DNA of 64,000 nt, from contig JAXLQR010000002.1 in the NCBI GenBank assembly GCA_046331545.1, forward strand, positions 1,984,001 through 2,048,000, written 5' to 3'. Source of the stretch: JADJVL01 sp046331545 (GTDB lineage Bacteria > Acidobacteriota > Holophagae > Holophagales > Holophagaceae). A model generated the notes under the pieces. It made no database searches. It had not been told where the DNA came from and was given only the letters and a program-made list of their open reading frames with translations. The translations under genes were made by a program, and so were the position numbers. Position 1 is the stretch's first letter. Every line of letters begins with the position of its first letter. This document shows, in pieces, positions 1 through 9,976 of the stretch.

Positions 1-2
1 TC

Positions 3-953
3 CTGCTCCCCTTCGCCCTGCTGGCCGCCCAGCGTCCGGGCCGGGGGATCAAGCCCTGGTGGACCGCCTGCCGCTACCTGGGCTGGACGGGGGTCCTGGG
101 CTGCCTCGCGGCGGTGGCCTCGGGGTACCTCTGGGCGAAGCAGCTCGGCATGATCCAGCCCGGACGCTACCTGGTCCAGGTCCTCCCGGGCAACGAGCTG
201 CAGGAGCTCCTCCGGCGCCATCAGCTCTTCGCCCTCACCGCGCTGCCCTGGGGGCTGCTCACCCTGCTCTCCCTCTACCGCCGCCGCCAGGAGCACCTGG
301 GCCTCGGCGCGCTGCCCCTCTTCCTGGGCCTACTCTGGAGCGCCTCCCTCCTGGGGGCGGGCTACTACGGCGGGCGCATGACCCATCCGCCCCAGCCCCT
401 TGCCGCCGCCTCCGACGACGCCACGAAGCCGCCGCCGCCCCTGGACCCCGGCATGAGGATCGCCGCCAAGGCCGAGCCGGACCCGGAGGAGGACGCCCCC
501 CTGCGCGCCCTCGACTACCTCAGCCTGGAGCCCATGCACGCGGACTACGTGAGGAGCCCCCAGCACGGAGGCCGCTGGATCCGCGTCTGGGCGACCCCCA
601 GCGCCTCGGAGGCCTACAAGGAGGGCCGCCCCATCCCCGCCGGCTCCTACGTGGTGATGAGCAGCGTCGAGGACCGCGGCGGACGCCCCGGCACCGAGGC
701 GGGACCCCTCTACATGCTCGAGATGAGGGGCGACAAGAAGCCCAGCCTGACCTTCTACTGGCCCCGCGTGCCCGAGAGCCGGCGCGGGGAGGCGGCGGGC
801 CAGTCGCGGGCCTACTGGCGCGGGGAGGACCCGAACCTCAAGGGCTGCCTCTTCTGCCACGCCAACGGCACCGAGGAGAAGGACCAGCGGAGCACCCTCG
901 TGTGGCGCCCGCGGCCCCTCCGCCCCGCCCCCGCGGACGCGCCGGCGGAGTAG
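3..953 (+). CDS. DUF2231-like membrane protein with C-terminal cytochrome P460 heme domain (5' partial)
   Basis: The reading frame is open from the window edge, so the N-terminus is missing. The visible 316 residues begin with about four hydrophobic segments (roughly residues 1-130 of the fragment) resembling the DUF2231 membrane family, including a late Gly-rich GYYGGRM segment. A soluble domain follows that reads like cytochrome P460: Asp/Tyr-rich start, a GSYVVM strand, and a CLFCH heme-binding motif (C-x2-C-H) near residue 282. P460 domains bind a c-type heme and usually act outside the cytoplasm; the topology here would place the domain in the periplasm. The substrate is unknown. The heme motif is seen directly; both family names are by resemblance. 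It converges on ftsK with only 15 bases between the stop codons. Confidence 0.7.
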   Translation: MLPFALLAAQRPGRGIKPWWTACRYLGWTGVLGCLAAVASGYLWAKQLGMIQPGRYLVQVLPGNELQELLRRHQLFALTALPWGLLTLLSLYRRRQEHLGLGALPLFLGLLWSASLLGAGYYGGRMTHPPQPLAAASDDATKPPPPLDPGMRIAAKAEPDPEEDAPLRALDYLSLEPMHADYVRSPQHGGRWIRVWATPSASEAYKEGRPIPAGSYVVMSSVEDRGGRPGTEAGPLYMLEMRGDKKPSLTFYWPRVPESRRGEAAGQSRAYWRGEDPNLKGCLFCHANGTEEKDQRSTLVWRPRPLRPAPADAPAE

Positions 954-968
954 GCGCCGCCTTTCGGG

Positions 969-3563
969 CTACTCGTCGACCAGCACCTCGCGGGGCTTCC
1001 CGGCGCCGCGATCGGGGCCGATGATGCCCTCCTCCTCCATGCGGTCGATGAGGCGGGCGGCGCGGCCGTAGCCCAGGTTCAGCTTGCGCTGCAGGAGGCT
1101 GGTGCTGGCCTTGCGCTCCCGCCGCACCACGGCCACCGCGCGGCTGTAGACGTCCTCGTCCCCGCCGCCGGGCTCCTCGCCCTCGCCCCCCGCCGCCTCC
1201 TCGTCGGCCTCCATGGCGCTCAGCAGGTGCGCGTTGAATTCCGGCCGGCCGCGTTCCTTCAGCCACTGCACGAGGCGCAGGGTCTCGGCCTCCGTGAGGA
1301 AGGGGGCGTGGATGCGCCGCGGGCGGGGATCCGTGGGGCCCTTGTAGAGGGCGTCGCCGCGGCCCAGGAGCTGCTCGCCGCCCCCGGTGTCGAGGATGGT
1401 GCGGCTGTCGATCTTGGTGTTCACGCGGTAGCTGAGGCGGCTCGGCAGGTTGGCCTTGATGACGCCGGTGACGATGTCCACCGAGGGGCGCTGGGTGGCG
1501 AGGATGAGGTGGATGCCCACGGCCCGGGCCTTCTGGGCGATGCGGGCGATGCTGTCCTCGACCTCCGACCGCGCGACCATCATCAGGTCCGCCAGCTCGT
1601 CGATGACCACCACCACGTAGGGCAGCGGCTCGAGGGCCGCCGGGCGGTCGGGCCAGCGGGGGTTCGGCGTGCGGCCGGCGAGGTCGATGAGACCGCCGTG
1701 CTCGCGGACCTTGGCGTTGAACTGTTCGAGGTTGCGCACCGCCAGCAGGGCCAGGCGGCGGTAGCGGTCCTCCATCTGGGCCACCACCCACTTGAGGACG
1801 CGGCCGGCCTCCTTCATGTCCGTCACCACGGGCGCCCAGAGGTGGGGGATGTCCTCGTAGATGCCCAGCTCCACCATCTTCGGGTCCACCAGGATGAGCT
1901 TCACCTCCGTGGGCAGCGCCCGCACCAGCACCGAGCAGATCATGGCGTTCACGCCCACGCTCTTGCCGCTGCCGGTGCTGCCGCCGATGAGGAGGTGGGG
2001 CATCTTCGCGAGGTCCGCCACCACGGGCACCCCGGCGATGTCCTTGCCCAGGGCCAGGGTGAGCAGCGACCCGCCGTCCTTGTGGTGGGGGTCCCGGAAG
2101 GCCGGCGCGTCGAGGATCTCCCGGAAGGTGATGACCTCCCGGCCCGGGTTGGGCACCTCGATGCCCACGAGGTTGCGCCCGGGGATGCGGTCGATGCGCA
2201 CGGCCTCGGCCTGGAGCGCCAGGGCCAGGTCCTCCTCCATGCCGAGCACCTTCGCCAGGGGGATGCCGGCGTCGGGGGCGAACTCGTAGACCGTCACCAC
2301 GGGGCCGGGCTGCAGGCCCACCACCGCGCCCTTCACCTTGAACTCCGCCAGCTTCTTCCCGATCTGGTCGCGGGTGGCCTCCAGCACCGCCGGGTCCAGG
2401 CGCTCGTGGGGCGAAGGCGGATCGAAGAGACGGCGCGGGGGCAGCTCCAGGCGCTCGGCCACGGCCTCCTCCGGCGCGTCCACCTCGGGCACGGGCTGGG
2501 AGGGCGGGAGCCTCAGGGAGGGCAGCTCCCGGTTGGGGGTGGGCTCCGTGAGGGGCAGGGGCGGCTGCTCGGCGACGCGGCCGTAGCGGTCGGTGGTGAC
2601 CCGGGGCTTCACGAGGGTCGGCCGGGGGGGCGGCAGGTCCCGCAGCAGGGCGGGCGCGGGCATCTCGGCCTTCGCGAGATGCTCGGACTCCAGGGGCTCG
2701 GCGTCGAGGATGTCGGAGGGATGGAGGTCCGCGTCCAGGACGTCGGGCAGGCGCATGGAGTGGATCACGGGGAAGGCCAGGTCCGGAGGCAGGTCGGGGT
2801 GGGCCTTGCGGTAGTCGGCGGCGTCCCGTTCGGCCCGGAGGAGGGCCTGGTGCTGCTCGTGCATCACCCGCTGCTGGTCGGCGAGGGACTGCAGCTCCTT
2901 CGCGTCCTCGGCGTCCAGGTCCGCCATCTGCGCGGACCGGCTGCGCCAGCCGAGGAAGGGGTGCCGCGCCGCCTGGAGGATGCCCCGCACGCCCCGGGCC
3001 GGCAGGGGCTTGAGGAAGGGCCAGGCCTTCTCGCCGAAGAAGCGCACGAGCAGGCGGCCGAAGGCCCGGAGCAGCACGGGGGCCAGGATGAGCCCCGCGA
3101 GCAGGGCCAGGACCCCCAGGGCCACGGGGAGGCCGACGGGCCCCAGCGCGCGGGCCAGGGGCGGCCAGAGGGCGCTCCCGAAGGCGCCGCCCCAGCGCAG
3201 CGGGATCGCGGGCATGCCTTCGCCGGCGGGCACCTGGCGGGGCGGGAAGGCGCCCAGGGCCGTGATGACCGCGAAGGCCAGGGCCAGCCACGCCAGGCGC
3301 CGGTGCCAGCGGGGCCCTTCCGCGGGGACCAGCTCCCAGAGCATCCAGGCGGGCAGCAGCCAGGCGCCGTAGCCGAGGAAGGCGATCAGGAGGCCGGCGA
3401 GGTGGGCCCCGAAGGTGCCGCACCAGTTGTGGACGGAGGCGGTGACCGCGCCGGTGGCCAGCCAGTGGGGATCCAGGGGGGAGAAGCTCAGGAGGGCCAC
3501 CGCCAGCACGAGGGCGAAGGCCCCCGACACCACTTTCAGCAGGATCCTCCCCAGCCCTTCCAA
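969..3563 (-). CDS. ftsK: DNA translocase FtsK
   Basis: ATP-driven DNA pump at the division septum that moves chromosome termini and activates dimer resolution. The protein has four N-terminal membrane segments (first about 170 residues), a Pro/Glu-rich linker, a motor domain with Walker A GGSTGSGKS near residue 525 and Walker B VVVVIDELAD near 655, and a C-terminal winged helix of about 65 residues, the usual place of KOPS recognition. I chose a TTG start at 3563 because GGAG lies 5 nt upstream and a TACACT -10-like hexamer sits at 3586-3591. An in-frame ATG at 3626 would add 21 residues but lies upstream of that promoter and has no ribosome site. About 864 aa, normal for short FtsK/SpoIIIE proteins. 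Divergent from the globin gene. Confidence 0.93.
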   Translation of the reverse strand: MEGLGRILLKVVSGAFALVLAVALLSFSPLDPHWLATGAVTASVHNWCGTFGAHLAGLLIAFLGYGAWLLPAWMLWELVPAEGPRWHRRLAWLALAFAVITALGAFPPRQVPAGEGMPAIPLRWGGAFGSALWPPLARALGPVGLPVALGVLALLAGLILAPVLLRAFGRLLVRFFGEKAWPFLKPLPARGVRGILQAARHPFLGWRSRSAQMADLDAEDAKELQSLADQQRVMHEQHQALLRAERDAADYRKAHPDLPPDLAFPVIHSMRLPDVLDADLHPSDILDAEPLESEHLAKAEMPAPALLRDLPPPRPTLVKPRVTTDRYGRVAEQPPLPLTEPTPNRELPSLRLPPSQPVPEVDAPEEAVAERLELPPRRLFDPPSPHERLDPAVLEATRDQIGKKLAEFKVKGAVVGLQPGPVVTVYEFAPDAGIPLAKVLGMEEDLALALQAEAVRIDRIPGRNLVGIEVPNPGREVITFREILDAPAFRDPHHKDGGSLLTLALGKDIAGVPVVADLAKMPHLLIGGSTGSGKSVGVNAMICSVLVRALPTEVKLILVDPKMVELGIYEDIPHLWAPVVTDMKEAGRVLKWVVAQMEDRYRRLALLAVRNLEQFNAKVREHGGLIDLAGRTPNPRWPDRPAALEPLPYVVVVIDELADLMMVARSEVEDSIARIAQKARAVGIHLILATQRPSVDIVTGVIKANLPSRLSYRVNTKIDSRTILDTGGGEQLLGRGDALYKGPTDPRPRRIHAPFLTEAETLRLVQWLKERGRPEFNAHLLSAMEADEEAAGGEGEEPGGGDEDVYSRAVAVVRRERKASTSLLQRKLNLGYGRAARLIDRMEEEGIIGPDRGAGKPREVLVDE

Positions 3564-3737
3564 ACGCGCTCCGGTCTCTGGACTGAGTGTAGCGGCTGGC
3601 CGCCCGCTCCCGGCCCGGCCCGGCATCCAACTGGTCCAGGGGAAAAAGGGGAAACCGGACCTTCAGGCCCGCGCCCGGCCGCGGGAGGGTCGAAGCTGGG
3701 GTCCCCTCCATCGCGGGGTTCCCGGCCGGGAGGAGGC

Positions 3738-4157
3738 ATGCTGAGCGCGACGCACGCGGAGGAGCTGCGGGAGAGCTGGCAGCTGCTGGGGGAGGAGCGC
3801 CAGGAGGCCGCGTCCCAGTTCCTGCAGCGCCTGGTCGCCGACGTGCCGGCTCTCCAGGCCTCCCTCGGCGGCGATCCGGAGCGGTCCATCCGCCGGATCG
3901 TGACCCTGATGGACTACATCGTGGACCACGCCGAGGACGGCGAGGCCCTGCTGAGGACGCTGCGGGGCCTCGGCCACCGTTACCTGGACGCGTCGGTGGG
4001 CCGGCGCGAGATCCACGCGGCGGGGCTGGCCTGGATGTGGACCCTCGAGCGGCGGCTCGGTCCCGAGCTGACGCCGCCGAGGCTCGTGGCCTGGTCCCAG
4101 GTGCTCGCCTTCATCCTGCGCGCGCTGCGGGAATCGGCCCCGGCCTTCGCGGGCTGA
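3738..4157 (+). CDS. Globin-like heme protein
   Basis: A 139-residue all-helical protein with a classic globin layout: an A-helix with SWxxL (RESWQLL, near residue 10), a Pro after the C-helix region, and LGHRYL near residue 80 whose His is the likely proximal heme ligand. A C-terminal helix carries AWSQVLAFIL, as in single-domain bacterial globins and flavohemoglobin heads. The likely role is O2 or NO binding, or redox sensing. No reductase or sensor-output domain is attached. A textbook AGGAGG at 3731-3736 fixes the ATG start. The gene stands alone, divergent from ftsK and convergent with the deacetylase gene. The distal pocket is not certain from sequence alone. Confidence 0.75.
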   Translation: MLSATHAEELRESWQLLGEERQEAASQFLQRLVADVPALQASLGGDPERSIRRIVTLMDYIVDHAEDGEALLRTLRGLGHRYLDASVGRREIHAAGLAWMWTLERRLGPELTPPRLVAWSQVLAFILRALRESAPAFAG

Positions 4158-4172
4158 GCCGGGCCCGCCGCC

Positions 4173-5579
4173 TCAGCGGGGATGCCCGCCCCCCCGCGCG
4201 CCGCCGGAGAGGGCCGGTTCCAGCCAGGCCATCCGGGCCGAGGGGTCCCAGGGAGCCTTGCCCATGTCCCGGAGGTACTCCCCCACGGTGACGAAGCGCC
4301 AGCCTTCGCGCATGGCCTTGTCGATGAAGGCGCCCAGGCCCCTCGAGGGGCGGTCCTCCTCGTCGCGGCCGCTGCCCAGGTGCATGAGCACGATGAGGCC
4401 CGCGGCGTCGGGCTTCTGGATCCGGGCGTGCAGCTTGTCGAGGACGCGCTCTCCGCTGCGGTAGAGCTTCCGCTCCTGGGGCGTGGCCCAGTCGAGGCTG
4501 TCCGCCCCCTCGCTCCAGCCCACGTGCCGGTACCCGATCTCCTCGGCCCAGCGGCGGATCTCCGCGGTCTGCTCCCCGTAGGGCGCCCGCCAGTAGGGGT
4601 CCATGGGCCGGCCGAGCAGCCGGACGAGGCAGGCATCGGCGTCCAGCAGCTCCGCCTGCACCCGGGTCTTGGTCCAACGGGGGTCGCGCTGGCCGCGGGG
4701 GGCCATGTGGGGATGGGTGGTGCTGTGGTTGCCCAGCTCATGGCCCTCCGAGGCCATGCGGCGGACGATGTCGGGGAACTTCTGGATGAAGGCCGCCGTC
4801 AGGAAGAAGGTGGTGCGGATCCTCCGGGCCTTGAGGGTGTCGAGGATCTCCACGGCGCTCTCGGCCCCGGAACCCCCGTCGAAGGTGAGGACCAGCCTGC
4901 GCGCGGTGCGCGGGCCGTGGAGGAGGTTCAGGCCCTCCCCGGCGCCGGGGAAAAGCGGCGCTCCCGGAGTCCGGGCCGGCGGCGGCGCGATCGCCGCAGC
5001 CGCGGGCCGGGGTGGCGCGAGGGGCGTGGCCTCGGCCGCGGGGGCGGGAAGGGCCGCCACCGCGGGGCGGGCCCCGGAGGGCGCCAGCACCAGGCCCGGC
5101 CGCGCCGACGGCAGGCGCAGCTCCGGAGGGGCCACCGCCGCGGCGGCCGGGGCTTCGGAAGGAAGGGGCGCGGTGGGGGCCGGGACGGGTGGGCGAGGCG
5201 CGGGCGCCGCTTCCCGGGCGGCCCGGGGACGGGGCACGGGCTTCCGGGGCGTCCGGGCGGATTCCGCGAAGCGGAACCGGGCGAGGACCCGGCCGTCTCC
5301 GGTGCGGAGGTCGGCCTCCTCCCCGGGGGCGGGCCGTTCCAGTTCCCAGCGGACGGGTCCGGCGGGGGCGTCGGTCTCCACCCGCATCCGCGGCCCTTCC
5401 AGGACGAGGTGGGACGGTTCGGACAGCTCCCCTTCGAGGACGATGAAGCCGCCCACGGGGCGCCAGGTCCAGGGGGCCAGCGTCTCCGGCGCCGCGGCCG
5501 GGGCGGCCGGCGGCTTGGGAGGCTCGCAGCTCAGCCCGGCGAGCAGCAGGGCGGCCGCGGGGAGGGCCAGCCTCCTCAC
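4173..5579 (-). CDS. Polysaccharide deacetylase lipoprotein (carbohydrate esterase 4)
   Basis: The N-terminus is hydrophobic and ends in LLLAGLSC, a lipobox, so the protein is probably a lipoprotein. A long Pro/Ala-rich linker with a small beta region follows, then a C-terminal NodB domain (about residues 245-450). Visible NodB motifs are TFDGG (motif 1, catalytic base region), GNHSTTH (metal His pair, H-x3-H), YWRAPYG (motif 3) and LIVLMHLG (motif 5). CE4 enzymes remove N-acetyl groups from peptidoglycan, chitin or other polysaccharides; the substrate cannot be told here. Motif 1 has Gly-Gly where many members have Asp-Asp-Gly. The GTG start at 5579 overlaps the upstream stop codon (GTGA), so translation is coupled to the COG0720 gene. 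Confidence 0.85.
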   Translation of the reverse strand: MRRLALPAAALLLAGLSCEPPKPPAAPAAAPETLAPWTWRPVGGFIVLEGELSEPSHLVLEGPRMRVETDAPAGPVRWELERPAPGEEADLRTGDGRVLARFRFAESARTPRKPVPRPRAAREAAPAPRPPVPAPTAPLPSEAPAAAAVAPPELRLPSARPGLVLAPSGARPAVAALPAPAAEATPLAPPRPAAAAIAPPPARTPGAPLFPGAGEGLNLLHGPRTARRLVLTFDGGSGAESAVEILDTLKARRIRTTFFLTAAFIQKFPDIVRRMASEGHELGNHSTTHPHMAPRGQRDPRWTKTRVQAELLDADACLVRLLGRPMDPYWRAPYGEQTAEIRRWAEEIGYRHVGWSEGADSLDWATPQERKLYRSGERVLDKLHARIQKPDAAGLIVLMHLGSGRDEEDRPSRGLGAFIDKAMREGWRFVTVGEYLRDMGKAPWDPSARMAWLEPALSGGARGGGHPR

Positions 5580-5935
5580 GACGCCGCCTCCGCGCGGCAG
5601 CGGGCCCAGTAGTTGGCCTTCTCGCGGATGCGCACGTCCACCGGCGCCAGGCCGGCGCGAAGGAGCGCCTCGAAGGCCCATTGCGCCACGAGCTCGGCGG
5701 TGGGATTGCGCCCGGCGAGGCGGGCCTGCTCGTTGAGCAGCGTGTAGTCCACCGAGGCGATCCAGGCGTCGAGGGCCTCCTCGAAGCGCCGCGCCACCTC
5801 CTCGGGGTCGCCCTCCCCGGTGTCCAGGGTGGCCCGCGCCTCCCAGTTGTGGCCGTGCCGGTCCTCCTGGAAGCCGGGCAGGTCGTGGAAGTGGTCCGCC
5901 ACGAAGGGCCGGGTGCGGGTGAGCAGGAGGGGCAT
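5576..5935 (-). CDS. 6-pyruvoyltetrahydropterin synthase family protein, PTPS-III-like (COG0720)
   Basis: A compact 119-residue tunnelling-fold protein. It keeps zinc-ligand histidines (ADHFHDL near residue 15 and RHGHNW near 27) and a C-terminal Glu in REKANYW. Queuosine-type QueD enzymes carry a catalytic Cys four residues before the HGH motif; here that position is Gln, and the motif reads E-D-R-HGH. From what I recall of COG0720 subclasses, an ExxHGH motif marks PTPS-III enzymes, which cleave dihydroneopterin triphosphate or a related pterin for folate synthesis in place of FolB. No other queuosine or folate gene is nearby to decide. The ATG at 5935 lies exactly 6 nt after a TACACT hexamer. 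The GTGA overlap couples it to the deacetylase. Confidence 0.8.
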   Translation of the reverse strand: MPLLLTRTRPFVADHFHDLPGFQEDRHGHNWEARATLDTGEGDPEEVARRFEEALDAWIASVDYTLLNEQARLAGRNPTAELVAQWAFEALLRAGLAPVDVRIREKANYWARCRAEAAS

Positions 5936-5941
5936 GGCTCC

Positions 5942-5947
5942 AGTGTA
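5942..5947 (-). promoter_or_regulatory. -10-like TACACT, leaderless spacing, COG0720 gene
   Basis: TACACT on the minus strand is followed by the 6-nt GGAGCC and then the ATG at 5935. The GGAG lies only 2 nt from the start codon, too close to act as a Shine-Dalgarno site, so transcription probably begins at the ATG itself. Confidence 0.5.
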
Positions 5948-5955
5948 GACGGTGG

Positions 5956-6630
5956 CTAGCCCAACTCCTCCCGCAGGGCGGCGAGGAAGCCCACCATCAC
6001 CGCGTGGCGCTCCCGGGCCAGGCGGCGGCCGGCGTCGGTCTGGAGCAGGCCCTGGAGCCGCAGCAGCTTGATGGGGAAGTGGTCGAGGCTGTAGCGCTTG
6101 TCGTCCAGCTCGCGGCCCTTGGCCCAGGGGTCCCCGGGGTGCCAGAGCCGCGCGCCGAAGCTGGCGCCGGTGGCGAAGACCCGGGCGATGCCGATGGCGC
6201 CGAGGGCTTCGAGCCGGTCGGCGTCCTGGACCACCTTGGCCTCGAGGCTTTCGGCGTCGCCGCCGCCGGAGAAGCTGTGGGTGAGGATGGCCTCGCCCAC
6301 GGCCTCGGCGCGGTCTGACAGTTCGGGAATGGATGCGCACCAGTCCCGGGCCCGCGCGGCGCTCAGCTCGGCGGTGCGCGGGGAGTCGGGATGGTTCTTG
6401 GGCACCCAGACGAGGTCGTGGAGCAGGGCGGCGGCGGCGCAGACCTCGGCGTCCGCGCCCTCCTCCCGGGCCAGGCGCAGCGCCAGCCGCGCGACGCGGC
6501 AGGCGTGGGAGACGTCGTGGGCCGCGTCCCGGGGGCCGTGGCCGGTGGTGGCCTCCGCGGCCACGTGGGCATCGAGGCGCGCGAGGAGGCCGGGGAACCA
6601 GGGGAGGGCGTCGAGCCCGGGACGATCCAT
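5956..6630 (-). CDS. HD-domain phosphohydrolase
   Basis: A 224-residue protein of the HD superfamily (YedJ-like). Metal-binding residues are visible in order: His in AAHDVSHACRVA near residue 42, the HD pair in LLHDLVW near 70, a His in ILTHSFSG near 116, and Asp in QDADRLEALG near 135. This family hydrolyses phosphate esters or nucleotides; the substrate is not predicted. The ATG at 6630 is preceded by a TACACT hexamer at leaderless distance and lacks a Shine-Dalgarno site. The gene points the same way as the COG0720 gene, but that gene seems to have its own promoter inside the 20-base gap. Divergent from dsbD. Confidence 0.82.
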   Translation of the reverse strand: MDRPGLDALPWFPGLLARLDAHVAAEATTGHGPRDAAHDVSHACRVARLALRLAREEGADAEVCAAAALLHDLVWVPKNHPDSPRTAELSAARARDWCASIPELSDRAEAVGEAILTHSFSGGGDAESLEAKVVQDADRLEALGAIGIARVFATGASFGARLWHPGDPWAKGRELDDKRYSLDHFPIKLLRLQGLLQTDAGRRLARERHAVMVGFLAALREELG

Positions 6631-6636
6631 TTCCCG

Positions 6637-6642
6637 AGTGTA
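6637..6642 (-). promoter_or_regulatory. -10-like TACACT, leaderless spacing, HD gene
   Basis: TACACT then CGGGAA (6 nt) then ATG. There is no AGGAGG-like sequence, so initiation is most simply explained by a leaderless transcript. Confidence 0.5.
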
Positions 6643-6689
6643 GGCGGGAACGCCTCGGGGCTTCGGGCATCCTAGGAAGGGGAGGCCGA

Positions 6690-8327
<1,638 letters not shown>

Positions 8328-9803
8328 TCAGGATCCGGCGCGCAGTGCCTGGAGCATCGCCAGCCCCTCCTCCGTCCGGCTGAGGTACCACGTCATCGCC
8401 TGCCCATCCACGAGCTCGATGCGCGCCCCGGGGAAGCGCTTGCGCAGCTCGTTCACGTGGGTGCGGTTGAACTTGTAGGGTTCCGTGGGGAGGAGGATGA
8501 GCTCGGGATCCTGGCCGCGGAGCCCGGCTTCGTCGAGGGTCGCCCAGCGCGGCGGCCCGATGGGCGTGAAGCCCGCCTGGCGCACGAGGTCGCCCAGGTA
8601 GGTGTCCGGGCCGGCGCTCATCCAGGGGCGGTGCCAGATGAGCACGAGGGTCCGCGGTCCTTGGCGGGGCCGGGCCGGGAGCGCGGCTTCCAGGGCCGCG
8701 GCCCGCTCCTCCGCCAAGCCCTCGAGGCCGAACAGTCCACCGAGCCGGCGCCAGGCCGCGGCGCAGGCCTTCACCGTGCGGACCTCCAGGGCGAGCCACG
8801 GGATGCCGAGGGCGGTGAGGCCGTCGGCGGCGGCCTTCCGGTTCTCGTCGCGTTCCAGGATCACGAGGTCCGGCTTGAGGTCGCGGATGCGCGCGAGGTT
8901 GGGGTCCTTGGTGCCGCCGACCTCGGGCACCGTGGCGCGGATCCACTTCGGCGCGATGCAGTAGCGGGTGCGTCCCACGAGCCGCGCGGCGAGGTTCCAT
9001 TGAGCCAGGAGCTCGGTGACGGAGGGGACGAGGCTCACGACGCGCATCGGGCCCTGCGGCGCGGGGTCGGGAGTCGCGGGCCCGGCGGCCGCGGAAGAGG
9101 GCGTCGCCGGACCGGGGGCGGGCGCGGGTCTCGAGGGCGCGAGGGCCACGCCCAGGTGCGGGTCCACCGCCTTCCCGCGCCCCACGTCGCAGAGCGCGAG
9201 CACCGCGCAGCCCGCGCATTCGGGCTTGCGGGCGTCGCAGCGGCGGCGGCCATGGAAGATGAGCTGGTGGTGCAGCTCGATCCAGTCGCGCTCGGGGAAC
9301 AGCCTGCAGAGGTCGGCCTCCACCTTCTCCGGCGTGGTGGCCTCCGAGAGGCCCAGGCGCCGCGCCACCCGGAAGATGTGGGTGTCCACCGCCAGGGCCG
9401 GCACGCCGAAGGCGTTGGCGAGGACGACGTTGGCGGTCTTCTGGCCGACGCCGGGCAGGGCCGCGAGCTGAGCCGGATCCGAGGGCACGCGGCCGCCGTG
9501 CCTGGCGACGAGCGCCTGGCCCAGCCCCACCAGGTTCTTAGCCTTGTTGCGGAAGAAGCCCGTGCTGTGGATGAGGCCCTCGAGTTCGGGCAGCTCCGCC
9601 GCGGCGAGGCTGGCGGCGTCGGGATAGCGGGCGAAGAGGGCTGGCGTGGTGAGGTTCACCCGGGCGTCGGTGCACTGGGCGCTGAGGATGGTGGCCACCA
9701 CGAGCTGGAAGGGATCGTCGTGGTCCAGGGCGCACTTGGCGTCGGGGTAGACCGCCCGGAGGCGGTCCTGGAGATCCTTGAGCTTGGCCTTCGTCCAGCG
9801 CAT
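8328..9803 (-). CDS. nth: Endonuclease III fused to a BtuF-like helical-backbone metal-receptor domain
   Basis: The N-terminal half (about residues 1-215) is a complete endonuclease III: helix-hairpin-helix LPGVGQKTANVVL with the catalytic Lys, the VDTH catalytic Asp, and a C-x6-C-x2-C-x5-C cluster that binds [4Fe-4S]. After a 40-residue Pro/Ala-rich linker, the C-terminal half (about 253-491) is a BtuF/FecB-like binding domain opening with RVVSLVPSVTELL and containing VGGTKDPNLARI. No signal peptide precedes either half, so the receptor domain is probably cytoplasmic. The DNA half removes oxidised pyrimidines; the role of the second half is unknown. An internal ATG at 9047 could also produce the receptor domain alone. 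The ATG at 9803 was chosen because the endonuclease homology begins there; a 34-residue low-complexity extension is possible. Confidence 0.85.
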   Translation of the reverse strand: MRWTKAKLKDLQDRLRAVYPDAKCALDHDDPFQLVVATILSAQCTDARVNLTTPALFARYPDAASLAAAELPELEGLIHSTGFFRNKAKNLVGLGQALVARHGGRVPSDPAQLAALPGVGQKTANVVLANAFGVPALAVDTHIFRVARRLGLSEATTPEKVEADLCRLFPERDWIELHHQLIFHGRRRCDARKPECAGCAVLALCDVGRGKAVDPHLGVALAPSRPAPAPGPATPSSAAAGPATPDPAPQGPMRVVSLVPSVTELLAQWNLAARLVGRTRYCIAPKWIRATVPEVGGTKDPNLARIRDLKPDLVILERDENRKAAADGLTALGIPWLALEVRTVKACAAAWRRLGGLFGLEGLAEERAAALEAALPARPRQGPRTLVLIWHRPWMSAGPDTYLGDLVRQAGFTPIGPPRWATLDEAGLRGQDPELILLPTEPYKFNRTHVNELRKRFPGARIELVDGQAMTWYLSRTEEGLAMLQALRAGS

Positions 9804-9952
9804 CGGAGGAGGATGGCACAGGCGGGGTGCCCGGGCGTGAACCGGGCGCCCCGCGGGGGAGCGCGAGGGGGGACGCAGCGCGAGCGAAGCGAGCAGGCGG
9901 TCCACCCTCGTTGGGATCAGGAACTGTGCTCAACAAGCCCGCACCGCTCCAG

Positions 9953-9958
9953 TACACT
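9953..9958 (+). promoter_or_regulatory. Promoter of the FolD-like gene (TACACT -10)
   Basis: TACACT is 18 nt before the ATG, with TCAACA 17 bp upstream (9930-9935) as a weak -35. It would give a leader of about 12 nt. Confidence 0.35.
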
Positions 9959-9976
9959 GGAAGGTCGAGGTACACC

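Noticed and set aside
3564..3626. ATG start of ftsK at 3626
   Set aside because: No ribosome site, and the TACACT promoter lies downstream of it. TTG at 3563 has GGAG at correct spacing. It cannot be excluded.
1227..4157. A 976-residue frame antisense to ftsK joined to the globin gene
   Set aside because: It is the high-GC shadow of ftsK. Only the last 139 codons, after AGGAGG at 3731, form a real protein.
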